Shown here piece by piece: positions 10,780 through 22,352 of a stretch of 64,000 bases of DNA. The notes under the pieces were generated by a model. The model saw nothing but the letters and a program-made list of their open reading frames with translations. It was not told the origin of the DNA and did not search any database. Numbering within the stretch: the first letter of the stretch is position 1; each line of letters opens with the position of its first letter. The stretch covers positions 46,063,169 through 46,127,168 of the forward strand of contig OX485806.1 in the NCBI GenBank assembly GCA_950295325.1, written 5' to 3'. The stretch comes from Polytrichum commune (lineage: Eukaryota; Streptophyta; Polytrichopsida; Polytrichales; Polytrichaceae). A program made the position numbers and the translations under genes.

Positions 10780-13700
10780 ATTGTTGCAGTACGTGCAGCA
10801 GGAGGAGGAGATCTACTACACGTATCCGGACGAGGAGGAAGAGGAAGAAGACCCCACTCCGGTTTATCAAGTACAGTCCACTTACGGAAGGGGACGGGCC
10901 CCCGCCCCCTTCGGGAGGACACCAACGAGATCCCAGATGGCGCAATCCGGTGTAAACCAAGGGGCAGGCATGCAGCCGCGTTACTCGAGCCGGCCACCCG
11001 GATACTGCTTCAACTGCGGAAGCCCGGATCACTACGCAACCAGCTGCCCATTCCCGAGACAAGGTCAAGGGGCTAGAATTGCCAAGAATACGGGCATTCC
11101 GCTCCCCAGTGCCAAAAACCGGTACAAGTAAGGCCGGTATTCAAACCGATAGAAGTTCCGCCACGGGAACAGACGGGGCTCAACTACGGCCACACGGCCG
11201 GAATAGAGAATCCGGAAAAATGACGAGATAAGGTGGAGACGACCGAGGAGGCCGAAGGACCCGTCTTCCGGGTCACCTTGCGTAGCTCCACCAAGAACCG
11301 TCCAGAGGTAACCAGTAACGGTAGAAATAGAAGAGGCAGGCATAGAGGTAGTAAGAAAAAGTTAGTTTCAGATCCGGACTCCAGTGATGAAGCCCCCACT
11401 CCGGAAGTTCCGAAATCCCTCCCCAAGGTAGACACCGGAAGTGGGGTAGACCAACATCGGATTCCGGAAGACGTCAGTGCGGAAAAAAAAAAAAAGTTAG
11501 CCGACTCCGGATCGCCCCCGATCCGGACGACGGTCACGTTCAATGACGTTCCTGTCATCATCTCGGCCACTCTCAAAGTAAACGAGTACGATATTATAGA
11601 AGACATCAAATCGCAAAAGGCTAACATCACCATCGGACAGCTCCTCCACGACAACGTAAACTATCAGAAGGTCATCCGGGAAGCTTGGAGTAAAAGACGG
11701 AGAAGGAAAACAAAATTGCCATCCGTCGCCACTAACTTCCTGCATGTTGCGACCCTTGCTAGTTTTTCTCCACTTAGCTCAATCGCTTTCCAACTCTAGC
11801 AAGTGTCCCGAGCGCTAACCTGCACATCCCACGCACATGCATGGTTAGCTCCCAAAACCGCGGACCTTCAATCCCATATTTGGTCACCAAACCCTCCTAC
11901 ACATGCATTCGGGACTCTTTCCCCTTAGTAGGTAACCCATCGCTAAGGTGGACTTCCATCCATGGAAGTCCACTCCCTACTTGGTCATAGTGTTGCTAGG
12001 ACAACACTACAACCACCCGGAGCACATTGCCAAGTATGCTCCGGGGGGGTCGGTCGGCAAAGCCGCCTCACCCATATAAGCCTCTAGGACTTTTGGCGGG
12101 GCCCCTCCCCCACCGTCAACATCCCTTTTGTCTCTCTACCAAGAGTTGGGGCCAAGTAGACATTTTCCCTTAGCCGCTGGGTCTAGAAGCCTCCCTGCAG
12201 CTTCAGACCTTCATAACTTCCACGTGCGGTCTCTGAATCTAACAACCAACCACTCTATCGTCATCTACATTTCACGTAGATCCCTATGGACACCTCACTT
12301 GCCCTATTCGGGCAAGTATTGAGGAAGTTATGCCTGTTTAAACCTTTGCAGTCCCGGGAGCCACTCCCAGGCCCCTGCTGTTCCAGGGCGCTGTCCCGGG
12401 ACAGCATCCCACTCAAAGTGCCATATCTCCTAGCTCACACCTCAGATTGAGGTGTTCTTTAGCATTCTAGAATCGGGACGCCATAAGCTACTCATAGCTT
12501 ATGGCTTTACCCTCATGACTCCTAGTCTTTGTGGGTGGGAGGCGTTCTAAACGCCCGGGGCCCTCACCCACCTTAGGATCACTTGGTCCCTCTCACCAAT
12601 GGCGTCACAAGTCCCGGGTGTCACTCCGGGGTCCCCCTTGTGCCCATGGTGTTGCGGGCACTCCTCATGGAGAGGTGCGCGACACTGCAGGTGGAAGATC
12701 AGGGCGCTCCGGAGGTAACGGTGGTAGTGGAAGGGTGCACGATCCCTCGAGTTCCGGTCGATGGCGGATCCAGGGTCAACCTCATGCTGGAAGACACCGC
12801 TTTCAACCTAGGGTACACTTCCTTCGAAGCCACTAATCAAGTACTCCGGATGGCGGATCAGTCCCGAGTACTCCCCGTAGGGCGGCTTTCCCAAGTCCTG
12901 ACGGTGATAGGGGAGGTCACATACCTATTGAACTACGTGGTCATCCGGATCAATTCCGGAAGACCCTTCCCCATGCTGTTGGGCCGACCCTGGCTGTATA
13001 TGGCCGGGGTACTCGTCGACTGGGGATCCAAAGAATTCGTGCTCGGGAGGACCAATTAAAGGATCCCCTGGAAGCTGGACAATTACCAAGGCGAGACCAG
13101 CGAATCAGACGGATACACGATGGACTGGTCTGATCCGGAGGGAGAGGAGGAAGCCTTGAGTTACTTCGTGGAGCCCTTCGTTGAAAGCACGGAAGTTGAA
13201 TTCGAGTTTCCACACCCGGTTAAGGAGTTAACTTAGCCGGAAGAAACCCAGAACGGAACGACGGAAACTCCCGAGGCCGGACCAGAGGACTACTCCCTAG
13301 GAGAGATTAATGTGCCACTGTCGGCCGGATGGATATAAGATAAACTAACCGACGGAAAGCTACCCTCAGTGGGACTGAAGGCGGAGGAGGCCGGCTTACG
13401 GTGGAGTGCTTTCCGGAAGGACGGCGAGGAACATAATCCGGATAAAATCAAGAACATAGTCAGCCCCACGGACTATGAGAAAGTGGAGGTAGAACCCGGC
13501 CGGACCTTCCTGATGAGGAAGTCTATGAGCCCGGTGGAACGAGCAAGCTACGTGGCGCTCCTAAGAGACTACTCAGACGTGTTCGCATGGAGTCCGGACA
13601 ACTTGCGAGGAATACCCCCGGAATTAGGACAACACCACATCGACCTCATGGACGGCTCTGCCCCTGTCCGACAACGGCAATACCGACTGAATCTAAAGTA

Positions 13701-15155
13701 CTCGCTGATGGTGAAGGAAGAGATCGATAGTCTGTTGAAAGCCGGATTCATATATCATGTGTGCAACTCCGATCGTCATGGTGCCCAAAAAGGTCGGAGC
13801 GGACGGAAAGGTAAAAATCCGGATCTGCCAGGACTTCCGGAAGTTGAACGCAACCACCAAAAATGACTACTTTCCGCTGCCATTCACAGATATCATACTG
13901 GATCATGTGTCCGGACACAAGTGTTACAGCTTCCTAGATGGATTTTCCGGATACAGCCAGGTCTTCATCCGGAAGGGGGACCAACTCAAAACGACGTTCA
14001 CCACCGAGTGGGGGACGTTCGCCTTTAACCAAATGCCCTTCGGATTGTGCAATGCTCCGGGTACCTTCCAACGACTCATGATGGACATTTTAAAGGATTT
14101 CCTGAGGCACTTCCTAGAAGTATTCATTGACGACTTTGCGGAGTTTAGCGAACGGACGGATCACCATGAATTCCTCCGAAGAACCTTTCAGCGCTGCCTC
14201 GAAACCGGATTGAAACTACACCCGGGGAAGTGCTTCCTGGGCATGGAATCCAGGGTTCTCTTGGGACACGTGGTCAATCGACACGGGCTGGAGGTGGACT
14301 CGGACACAGTCCGGGGGCTATCCTAGCCTTGGTAGCACCCAAGACCGTTCGGGAGGTCAGGGGTTTCCTCGGATGCATGGGGTACTACCGGAGGTTTATA
14401 GGGAATTATGCCAAAGTGGCCACCCCACTGACGGAACTCTTGAAGAGGGAGACGGATTTCATCTGGATGGATCGACAGCAAAGGGCATCCGAGGAACTAA
14501 AGAGGGCCTTGACTACAACACCAATTCTTTCTCCGCCAGATTGGGAGCAAGAGTTCCATGTCACCCTCGACGCGTCCGGATGGTGCCTTGGAGCCATACT
14601 ATGGCAATACCAAGAAGGCCGGAAGGAAGGCCCCATTTATTACGCCAGTCGGCAAATGAGTCCGGCGGAGCGGAACTACACCACCACGGATAGAGAGGCT
14701 TTAGCGGTGGTATACGCTTGTAGGAAGTTCCGGCATTACCTGTTAGGGTACCGGATCGTGTTCCACACAGACCACAACTCCTTGAAGTACCTAGTCAATA
14801 AGCCAGACTTATCCGGAAAGATAGCCCGCTGGATCCTCTTACTTCAGGAGTTCGACTACGAGGTAGTAGTAAAATCCGGAAAAACCAACTATAACGCAGA
14901 CTACTTGTCCCGACGGAGGGGACCGGAAGCGGCCTCCACCATAGAGACCTCATTTCCGGATGAATTCCCGGATGACGTGCCCGTGTTCCATCTCTCCGGG
15001 GAGGAACCTTCAGCATACGAGGACATCATCAAGTACTTAACGGAGAAAACATATCCTTCCAGGTTGACACGGGAGGAGAAGATGGTCTTCCAGACCAAGG
15101 TGGCCCCCTTGATCCGACACAATCACTATTGGCAACCCGTGGGGCCTCAACCATC
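10780..15155 (+). pseudogene. Ty3/gypsy gag-pol remnant (gag end, protease, RT, RNase H), split by a solo LTR
   Basis: Domains in order: gag C-terminus with zinc knuckle CFNCGSPDHYATSC (about 11,005-11,046), pre-protease linker, aspartic protease (PVDGGSRVNLM, about 12,760-12,785), reverse transcriptase with 'MPFGLCNAPGTFQR' and the active-site strand FIDDF (about 14,125), RNase H with TLDASG (about 14,565) and TDHNSLKY, and the 'NYNADYLSR' tail. It is interrupted by an inserted solo LTR at 11,745-12,684. Excising that insert joins the coding frame directly. Stops at 11,221, 13,057, 13,234 and 13,336 and frame changes near 11,125, 13,755 and 14,320 show decay. The integrase is missing: homology stops at about 15,155, where an unrelated minus-strand fragment begins. 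Composition is rich in CCGGA, unlike the flanks. Confidence 0.9.
11745..12684 (-). mobile_element. Solo LTR (940 bp) with 5-bp target duplication CTGCA
   Basis: Ends TGTTGCGACC...GCGCGACA, flanked on both sides by CTGCA (11,740-11,744 and 12,685-12,689). Related sequences occur at 17,199-18,165 (opposite strand), 54,497-55,137 and 58,367-58,706. The copy at 54,497 is followed, on the minus strand, by a tRNA-Met-type primer-binding site, which sets the LTR orientation as minus here. It sits inside the gypsy gag-pol remnant, and the frames on either side join when it and one CTGCA are removed. Confidence 0.92.
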
Positions 15156-15660
15156 TTTTGAGAAAAGGCTATGCGGTCTCCAACGCGGTGGTTGTTCCCA
15201 CAATCGGCACCATGTGTGCCAACTTGGCAAACCGCTCTATCATCGACAAGATGGCATCATACCCATGTGATTCCGGCAAACTTGTGATCAAGTCCATGTA
15301 CATACTATGCCATGGTCCCGGCGGGATATGCAACAGTTGCAAGATTTTGCCTTGTTTTTGGTAAGAGGCTCGGTTCACTTGGCACTTCATCCAAGCCTTC
15401 ACAAAGTGGGCTATATCCTCCTTTATGCACCGCCAATGGTACCTCCATGACACCATTCTATGGCGGCTTTCTCTTTCTCCTCTATGGCCGGCAATAGGAC
15501 TATCAAATTCTTCCTTCTAAACCGTTAGCCTCAACTTGCCTTATGGCACATACACCCAACTTTGCTTACACTTGAACAATCCGTCCACCAACTTAATGTC
15601 TTTGAGCACTTTGCTTTTGCAAAGCTCACCTAAAAGTTTTTGTGCTTTGGGGTAATTAAT
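15156..15660 (-). pseudogene. Chromovirus-type Ty3/gypsy integrase fragment
   Basis: Minus-strand reading around 15,169-15,456 contains 'CQVNRASYQKQGKILQLL', 'IPPGPWHSMYMDLI' and 'GYDAILSMIERFAKLAH', the zinc-binding tail and first catalytic Asp region of gypsy integrases of the Del/Tekay type. Upstream (rightward) similarity is broken by stops up to about 15,657. It abuts the plus-strand gypsy remnant tail to tail, with no sign of a target duplication. Confidence 0.75.
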
Positions 15661-15663
15661 TTA

Positions 15664-15678
15664 CCCCCCCCCCCCCCC
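15664..15678. repeat. Poly-C tract (15 C)
   Basis: Homopolymer at the edge of the integrase fragment; likely a mutational or assembly-sensitive site. Confidence 0.9.
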
Positions 15679-15758
15679 GTATCTTACATCACAAGTTTCT
15701 TTCACTAGCACACATTAGCCACAAGGTTTGGATGGTTCTCATTGCTTGGAACTCTTCC

Positions 15759-17198
15759 TGTGGGAGTCCAATATTCGACGGAAATACGGAAATACGGATC
15801 CATTTTCCAAATTTTACCCTGCTCGTATGAGGACAATAGGGTCTCTTAGGGTAAATTAATTGTACTAGGAAATAGGGCATTTAAAATCCGCCTCGCACGA
15901 TAAAAATGATAAAAAAGAGCATTATTACCGGTCCGTCAAATTGGATTACGAGGGGACCGTTTGATCATGGTCCGGACCAAGTAACGGTTACGCCAAGATT
16001 AAACAACGGTCCAGAAGTGGACAGACGGTTACAACGGACTTATGGCGGTTGGGGGGAAAAACCGTTGGTGAACCGTCGAAAAACGGTTGGCAACCGTTTT
16101 CCGTTAAAACGAACGGTAACAAGGGAAGGAAGAGGGAGGAAGGATATTTAAGGATCCCTTCCTTCTCCTCCCCACTTTTTTTGTTCGCAAGAGGCAAATT
16201 GTTGAGAGAACGAGTGGTGAGGTTGTTTTTTTTTCCAAGCCGCCAGCAGTTGGATTGCTGGGACTCCGCAATTTCCAGTTACCGGCAGTTGGCTTGCCAG
16301 GACTCTGTAGCAATTAGTCAGAAGAAAGGGAATCCGGAGGGGAGAGAATTTCCGGAGTTGTGTCGGAGGTTGAGGGAAGGTAGGAAAATGCCGGAAGCAC
16401 GGGAATAGGATAGGAGGGAACGCATCCCGATTCCGCTCAAAGCCTTCATCCCTACAATTCCGAGGAAGGACGGGGAGCTGCAGGAGCTAGCGGAGGATCT
16501 CCGGATCATGGGTTGCGCGGGGTTGCTCTCCAAACCCTGGAACCTCCGAGCGGAAGATACCCTCCGGGAGTTCAAGTTTGAGAGAGGGAATCAGTGGCTA
16601 GGAACCAAGAGCAGGGATCCGGATAGTTGCACTCCGGAAGTTTGGAATAGGGTCTACGGGTTTCCAAGGGGAATTGCAGAGGGATGGGCCGGACGCCGCG
16701 ATGGCCTGTTCGCCGGAAAGTTTAGAGGGGACGCGGATCCGAAGGACGGCTTTTAACCCGGGAACTGCCGGAACCTTAGAGAGCAGAGGGTCTTAGAGTT
16801 CCTCCTGCCCATCCTTAACCCGGACAAGCCTAAGCGGATTAGCCTTACCATGGCTAACACCATGTTCGGTGCTATGTCCGGAGTCCGGCCCGTGAATTGG
16901 GGGTTGATAATTCACGAAATAGTAGGGCGGGCCCTCTCCCATGTAGGCCGGAAACCCTCCTTCCTCTCCCCCTTTATTCTGCACCTCTATCAGCATTTTG
17001 ACTGCATCACGGCCGAGAAGGAGGACCTGCTGACGGTAGCGGCGGACGAGGTCACCTACAAGCTCCATCCGGAAGTTGGAGACCTCGAGACGGAAACTTC
17101 CAGCGACCCCATCATTCCAGAAGCGCCTCCCTCTTCACCCGGAAGCCCACCGCCGACCCTCCAGAGACCAGTCTCTCCTCCCCCTCATTACCATCCGG
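15759..17198 (+). mobile_element. TGTGGGAGTCC element, copy 1 (3' truncated)
   Basis: Starts TGTGGGAGTCCAATATTCG. The 5' region (to 16,387) is shared with copies at 58,707-60,447 and 60,448-62,259, including the GGTCCGGACCAAGTAACGG block, a run of CCGTT/AACGG inverted motifs, a TATTTAAGGATCCCTTCC promoter-like segment near 16,145 and a CAGCAGTTGGATTGCTG hairpin near 16,247. Homology ends at about 17,198, where an LTR of another family is joined. Confidence 0.75.
16388..17198 (+). pseudogene. Conserved retroelement ORF, broken copy
   Basis: Same protein as in the two copies near 60 kb, starting MPEARE. An in-frame TAG at 16,406 and TAA at 16,753 interrupt it, and the C-terminal coiled coil is missing because the element is cut by the LTR at 17,199. 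Shared blocks include NQWLGTK, VYGFPRGI, 'AGRRDGLFAGKFRGDADPKD', 'LLPILNPDKPKRISLTMAN' and 'SFLSPFILHLYQHFDCI'. The globular block is reminiscent of the plant transposon-associated domain PF20167, but I do not assign a function. Confidence 0.7.
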
Positions 17199-18165
17199 CA
17201 CCTCTCCTTGAGGAGTGCCCGAAACACCATGGGCACAAGGGGGACCCCGGAGTGACACCCGGGACTTGTGGCGCCGTTGGTGAGAGGGCCCAAGTGATCC
17301 TAGTGTGGGTGAGGGCCCCGGGCGTTGGGAACGCCTCCCACCCACAAAGACTAGGAGGCACAAGGGAAAGGCCATGAGCTATGCGTAGCTCATGGCGTGG
17401 TGATTCTAGAAAGCTCAAGAACACCTCAATCGGAGGTGTGAGCTAGGAGTTATGGCCATTTGAGTGGGGCGCTGTCCCGGGACAGCGCCCTGTTACAGCA
17501 GTGCCTGGGAGTGATTCCCGGGACTGCCAAGGTTCAAACAGGCATAACTTCCTCAATACTTGCCCGAATGGGGCAAGTGAGGAGTCCATCGGCATCTACG
17601 TGAAGCGTAGATGAAGATGGAGTGGTTGGTTGTTATGATCAGACATCATACAAGGAAGTTATGATGGTCTGAAGCTGCTGGGCGGTTCTAGGCCCAGCAG
17701 CTAAAGGAAAATGTCCACTTGGCCCCAACTCTTGGTAGAGAGACAAGAGGTTGGTTGACGGTGGGGTAGGGGCCCCGCGTGAAGTCCTAGAGGCTTATAT
17801 GGGTGAGGTGGTGTGGCCTCACCCACCCGAGGCCGAACGGCACGGCCTCCATGGGCATTGGCCCAATGTGAGGCCATAGTTGCCTAGTATGGTTCGGGTT
17901 GTTGTAGTGTTGCTCCGGCAATGCGATGATCAACATAGGATTGGACTTCCATGGATGGAAGTCCACATTGGGGAAATGGGTTACCGATGAAGGAGTGAGT
18001 CCCGAAAGCAAAGTAGGAGGGTTGGTTCCCTCCTATGAACTATATGGTCCGGGGTAAGAGGAGCTAACCATTAGCATGGCGGAATGCGAAGGGTTAGCGC
18101 TCGTAACCTTTGCTAGAAAATGAAAATTGGCAAGATTGTCAAGGGGGCTAGCAAGGGTTGCGACA
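17199..18165 (+). mobile_element. LTR copy of the TGTCGC family
   Basis: Ends ...CTAGCAAGGGTTGCGACA at 18,165 and matches, in reverse complement, the solo LTR at 11,745-12,684 (shared GTCCCGGGACAGC hairpin, CCATCCATGGAAGTCCA, CTCACCCATATAAG). The outer few bases at the 17.2-kb side are missing and no target duplication is visible, so it is truncated or recombined. It is joined on the left to copy 1 of the TGTGGGAGTCC element and on the right to MULE element B. Confidence 0.8.
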
Positions 18166-18174
18166 GGGTCCAAG

Positions 18175-18530
18175 GTTTGTTTTTTTGGTTGCACCCAAGC
18201 TCAAAGGCCCTTATTATTAAGTTATGATGTATGTTTAGGTTGGTCGAATAGGGCCAGCCTAGGGTCGGGTTGGTTTTTTTCGTGCAGGGGAGGCCATGGG
18301 CTGGAGCATCCGAGCTCGAATGCACTTATTTTTAATTTTTGTTGTATGTTTTGGTTGGTCTAATATGGGCAGCAAGGGCCCGATGTTTATTTTGTTTTTG
18401 CAGATGAGGCCATGGGTTGCAGCCTGCGAGCTTTGGGGACCTTGTTTTAATCTTTTGAAGTCTGTTTTGTGTTGCTCACTAAGGGCAGCAATGTTTCCGT
18501 TTCTATGTGCAGGTTTTGGGAATGGTCTGG
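18175..18530. repeat. ~115-bp tandem repeat in the intron before the ParB exon (copy B)
   Basis: About three diverged units, each with GGCCATGGG(C/T)TG, GAGCATCCGAGCT-like, TTGGTTGGTC and a TTTTTGCAG-like segment. It sits in the intron immediately upstream of the ParB-like exon, the same place where copy A (minus strand) has its palindrome array. Confidence 0.55.
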
Positions 18531-18606
18531 GGCTGCTTATATATAAGTTCAAGTTTTTATATCTTCTTGAATGTATTACGATGCTGATGACTTCGCTTTG
18601 ATGCAG

Positions 18607-19432
18607 TCCCCCTTACGGATTCGGAGTTGAAGTTGAAGCTTCACGACCTTGCGATTAAGGAGAGCGTTCCAACAGCCTCTCATCTAGAGAAGCTAAAATG
18701 GCAACCAAAACAGAAGGGTCGTCTCTTCATCCCCCTCTGCCGTATGATGCCTCTTCCTGTGGTGAGACCGTTTCTCAAGAACGACGTATCCCAACTTGCA
18801 ACACATTTTATGACCGATGGCTACATGGAGGGGTGTGGTTTTTTTTATGTGGCTTTGGAGGATCACCATGGGCATACCAATGACGTGACCCCGAATGTGC
18901 TGGCTAAGTGGTCATCGGAGTGGAAGGAGGTGAATGCTGAGTTTGAGAAGAAACTTATTGCCGATGATGATTTAAAGATTTTTTCTAACAAGATGTTCAT
19001 GGTTTGGGATGGTAACCATCGGCTGCAGGCATGGATGCCTATCATTGAGCAATTTCATACTCATGATATGAATTGGCATTTCTGTGTTGAGGGTGTAATC
19101 CTTGACCCAAGGGGAGACGTTCCATCTGTGATAGCCGCTCTGCACGAAGTGAATTGGTAAGATCCTAATCCTTGCCGGGAGTGTTTGAATTTATTGTTTG
19201 AATTTTATGCATCTTCTTAATGTAAAATTTTGGATTTGCAGGAAGAACCAAAAATCTCACGTCACAACGAACCTAGTTCACAAGTTGTTTCGCATCCAGA
19301 ATCTTGCTCCACAACCACTGTCGTACTTTGAGGGTTTGGTATCTCCAACTGTTTTGGAGGCTGCAAGGAAGAAACAGGCTGGAAAACATCGGACTTGGTT
19401 CACCCTCACCGTTGAAGGTCTCACTGTGGTTC
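18607..19432 (+). pseudogene. ParB-like domain of element B's ParB/methyltransferase-like gene, 5' part
   Basis: Exon 18,607-19,156 (acceptor GATGCAG, donor GTAAGA) encodes a ParB-like fold: 'FIPLCRMMPLPVVRP', 'HFMTDGYMEGCGFFYVAL' and the signature WDGNHRLQAW, followed by 'VILDPRGDVPSVIAALHEVN'. The next exon starts at 19,242 (85-bp intron, phase 2) with 'HVTTNLVHKLFRIQN' and runs to 19,432, where MULE A is inserted. The same exon resumes at 46,669-46,687. Copy A has the same two exons and the same splice positions. ParB-type DGxHR domains bind DNA and/or nucleotides in prokaryotes; the activity here is unknown. The 5' exons are missing. Confidence 0.8.
19422..19432. repeat. Left target-site duplication of MULE A
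   Basis: CACTGTGGTTC, matched 10 of 11 by CACTGCGGTTC at 46,669-46,679. Length of 9-11 bp is diagnostic for Mutator-like elements. It lies inside an exon of element B's ParB/methyltransferase-like gene. Confidence 0.88.
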
Positions 19433-19472
19433 GGGAAAAGCTATTTTGCGAGCGGTGAGCGGTAAGCGGTAA
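19433..19472 (+). repeat. Left terminal inverted repeat of MULE A
   Basis: Begins GGGAAAAGCTATTTTGCG and continues with a triplicated GAGCGGT/GAGCGGTAAGCGGT motif. From 19,438 to 19,472 it matches the reverse complement of 46,630-46,664 at 33 of 35 positions. Confidence 0.9.
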
Positions 19473-19511
19473 ATTTTCTAGAATATTGAAATTTTGTGTG
19501 GTGAAACATGC

Positions 19512-19588
19512 CCTATGACCGCGGTGTAGAGCTAACTTTTGAAATATTTATTGACAAATTTATTGACAAAAAGAACCTATAACCGTGG
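19512..19588 (+). promoter_or_regulatory. Subterminal CCTATRACCGYGG motifs, left end of MULE A
   Basis: Two copies: CCTATGACCGCGG (19,512-19,524) and CCTATAACCGTGG (19,576-19,588). The reverse complement CCACGGTCATAGG lies at 46,509-46,521 near the right end, and a related motif occurs near the right end of element B. Position and conservation suggest transposase-binding sites; that is inference. Confidence 0.55.
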
Positions 19589-19627
19589 TTGAGGAACCTA
19601 TGATGTATTTGCTTGCACCTTCTCTTA

Positions 19628-20395
19628 TAAGGTTTGTAGGTTGGGAATGGATCCCGGATGGTTACAGGTTGTCATTTGAGGTGGACTAAGTCCCACTTGG
19701 AGAAGGCCTCGGATCCGAGGCCTCATGGCTGCGGTATCATTTCAGATTGGGTATAAGGTTTGTAGATTGGGAATGGGTCTCGATGGTTACAGGTTGTCAT
19801 TTGAAGTGGATGAAGTCCCAGTGGGAGAAGGCCTCGGACCCGAGGCCTCATGGCTTGAGCCCCTAAATTCTGATTGTGTTTAAAGTTGGTGGTTTCTGGG
19901 TGGGTCTCGGCATTTCAAGTGGAGGGGCTACTTTGCAGAAGGCCTCGGATCCGAGGTTTGTTTTGCCTTGGGGTTTGCTGTTTGATTTGAGGTCAAGTTT
20001 ATGGTTTCAGATTGAATGTAGGCATGCCATGTTTGAGTTATATGTTTAGCTACATTCAACCTGACTCCATAAATTTGAAATCGAATCATTGGTTTCAATT
20101 TGGGTCTCGACATGCCCAATGGCTTAGATTTCATGTTCGGTCTCGGCATGGCCAATTTGGACAAGGCCTAGGGGTTTTATGTTTAGGGTGAATTAAAGTT
20201 TATGGTTTCCGGTTGAATATGGGCATGCCATGTTTGGGTTTCATGCTTAGCTACATTCAACCTGACTCCATAAATTTGACATCAAATCATTGGTTTAAGG
20301 TTGAGTCTCGGCATGCCAAGTGGTTCAAATTTCATGTGGGAGTGGCCACTTTGGATATGGCCTCGGATTTCTTGGGGTTTGATGTTTGATTTGAA
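19628..20395. repeat. Tandem repeats with GGCCTCGGATCCGAGGCC palindromes
   Basis: Two to three ~125-bp units, then two longer ~190-bp units. Perfect or near-perfect 18-bp palindromes at 19,705-19,722, 19,830-19,847 (ATC to ACC change in the centre) and 19,941-19,958 (last two bases differ), with degenerate relics near 20,365. They lie between the left end of MULE A and the stop codon of its ParB/methyltransferase-like gene. The same palindrome recurs in the array at 62.3-64.0 kb. Confidence 0.8.
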
Positions 20396-20872
20396 CAAAA
20401 AACATAGGATGATGTCCGTATTTTATGCACAAGCCTTTTTTGGGTTCTAACATTCTTCTTCCATTCTATCTTCTAATTTTCTTATTCTTCCAGTCTATCT
20501 TCTTATTTTTTGTAATTCTAAAAAACGTATTGATATTCTATACTTATCATCTTTAATTTTTTGGTTTAGTTTTCCTTAGTCTTTGTTTCATGTTTTGATC
20601 TATATGTTTACAACTACATTTCTTTATGTTTTTTGGGTTTTGTTTTGAATTTTGTTACATGGATGATGCTATGGTGGATAATGAGGTAGTTTACCTCTAT
20701 GCCTTATTGAATAATAGAGTGCAAGGAGGGTTTAGGGTAAGAGTGTAAGAAGGCATTACAAAATATAATTCACTGTCTAAGGAAAACCATGAAGATTACC
20801 GCACTAAACAGACAATTAATAATCAAATGCAAAAATATATTATTATGCAAGCAATAAGACACAAAATTCTAC
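20396..20872. other. 3' flank of the MULE A ParB/methyltransferase-like gene
   Basis: T-rich on the plus strand, non-coding. Presumably 3' UTR and terminator for the minus-strand gene; no individual signal is convincing. Confidence 0.35.
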
Positions 20873-22352
20873 CTAAGACATATAATCGAAATCACAATTA
20901 TCAGATAATGCTACAGAGACTTTAGAATCTGTACTATCTGCATCTGAAGAGCCTTCATCCTCAGACTCAACAACTTCTAAATCAACATACTCTATGCCGC
21001 TTAGCATCAACTCCTTAGGTCTAAATGTACGATATGAACCTTCCGCTAATTCATTGGCAACGTCATTTGCGTATGAAGGGAGCCGCCATGACTTTGGAGG
21101 GCTTGGATAGAACTTAGGGTCACAAAAAAAAGGGCGGTGACTAGGGTATCTCAAATTACCGCTTCTGCAAATGCAAATGGCAACATGGTCATAAAACCGC
21201 CTCATATGAAAGAAAATAAGAAAATATATCACTAGTAGTAGAAATAGTAGCTATACTCACTTACTAAACCTTGATTTCTTCACGATTTTCTGAACAACAA
21301 TGATTTCGCTATGTGGATCCTCTGACATGACAACGTCTCTTGATTTCACTTCTATGGCCGAAGCATTTCGAATTAGAGGAGCGATCAAGGCTTCAAAAAT
21401 TGCCTTGTCATCCTCTAATGCCGCAATGTGACGGTTCACATTGCGGCACGCATGAATAGAAACACCTGCAAAATAAAAAAACAATGAAGTTCAGTTCTCA
21501 AACAACATAAAAATTAATTAACATGAAATGATCAACGGTTATTTACTTAAACATGAAGATATGTTCAACGTACCCGTAGCTGTAGAGCAGTCTAGAACAA
21601 TATCCCCGGGTGAAGAAGATGCCTGAATGAGCATCTGTATAAGGGCGAGGGATTTTTCGCGAGGACCACGCCAAGGGGTGGATCCATCCATTAACTGATC
21701 CTCCCTTGACACCAAGTTCTGGAGGATGTCATCCCGTGCCACATCAATCCCGTGACGGTCTAGTGCAGGGATGTGTTGAAAGCAAAATCTGGAAGCACGC
21801 ACCTCCGGAATGCTCCTAACAACTAAAGTTATTCCAAACCTCATGGTCTGCAGATTACAAAAACAGTTAATTACTTTACTTACGAAATAAGATAAAAATC
21901 ATTAAGCACATTCTAGTAAATGATATGGAAGATTAGTTTGACAAGATTAATAACATAAGATACAGCTATCAATAAAATTAGCAATAAGTCATATCATAAA
22001 ATAAACTCACAGTCAAGACTGGATTAATTGGGGACGTCAGGTGAAGCTTGTTCATCCCCCACCACTCCTTGCGAACAGCAAATCCATACGTGGAACAGTA
22101 CCCAAGAATGATTGACTTTGTAGACATTCGAAAAGGATGGAACAAAATTATAGCCCCATCGTCTTGAAGGTGATGGTCTGCGAAATCAAAGATTGTTTGA
22201 AACCAATCCTCAGGTTCTATGTTCCAGGCGGGAATAAACGAAGGTGGATTCGAAATTCCTGGAACAGGAAGGCCCTCTGGAAGATCTGTAAGAATCAAGT
22301 CCACACAGGGCACTTCCACAACAGATCCCTTGTAGCGTCGGCCTTTGTCACT
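20873..22352 (-). pseudogene. Permuted DNA-methyltransferase-like domain of MULE A gene 2 (3' part)
   Basis: Four exons on the minus strand: 22,011-22,352 (cut by the gypsy fragment), 21,574-21,847, 21,261-21,465 and 20,873-21,164, all with GT-AG borders and open frames. The first holds the motif IV position, CVDLILTDLPEG, with 'HLQDDGAIILFHP' after it; the second ends with 'RGPREKSLALIQ' and the motif I strand 'PGDIVLDCSTATG', continued across the intron as VSIHACRNVNRHI and ALEDDKAIFEALI. Motif IV preceding motif I, with the R/KP..L helix before motif I, is the layout of beta-class N4/N6 methyltransferases (PF01555). DLPEG instead of (D/N/S)PP(Y/F/W) and CSTATG instead of FAGSG make catalysis doubtful. 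The C-terminus is acidic and Ser-rich. The gene continues at 24,682. Confidence 0.72.

Noticed and set aside
17112-17424. Short frames across the LTR junction at 17,199
   Set aside because: They are chimaeras of the truncated retroelement ORF and LTR sequence.
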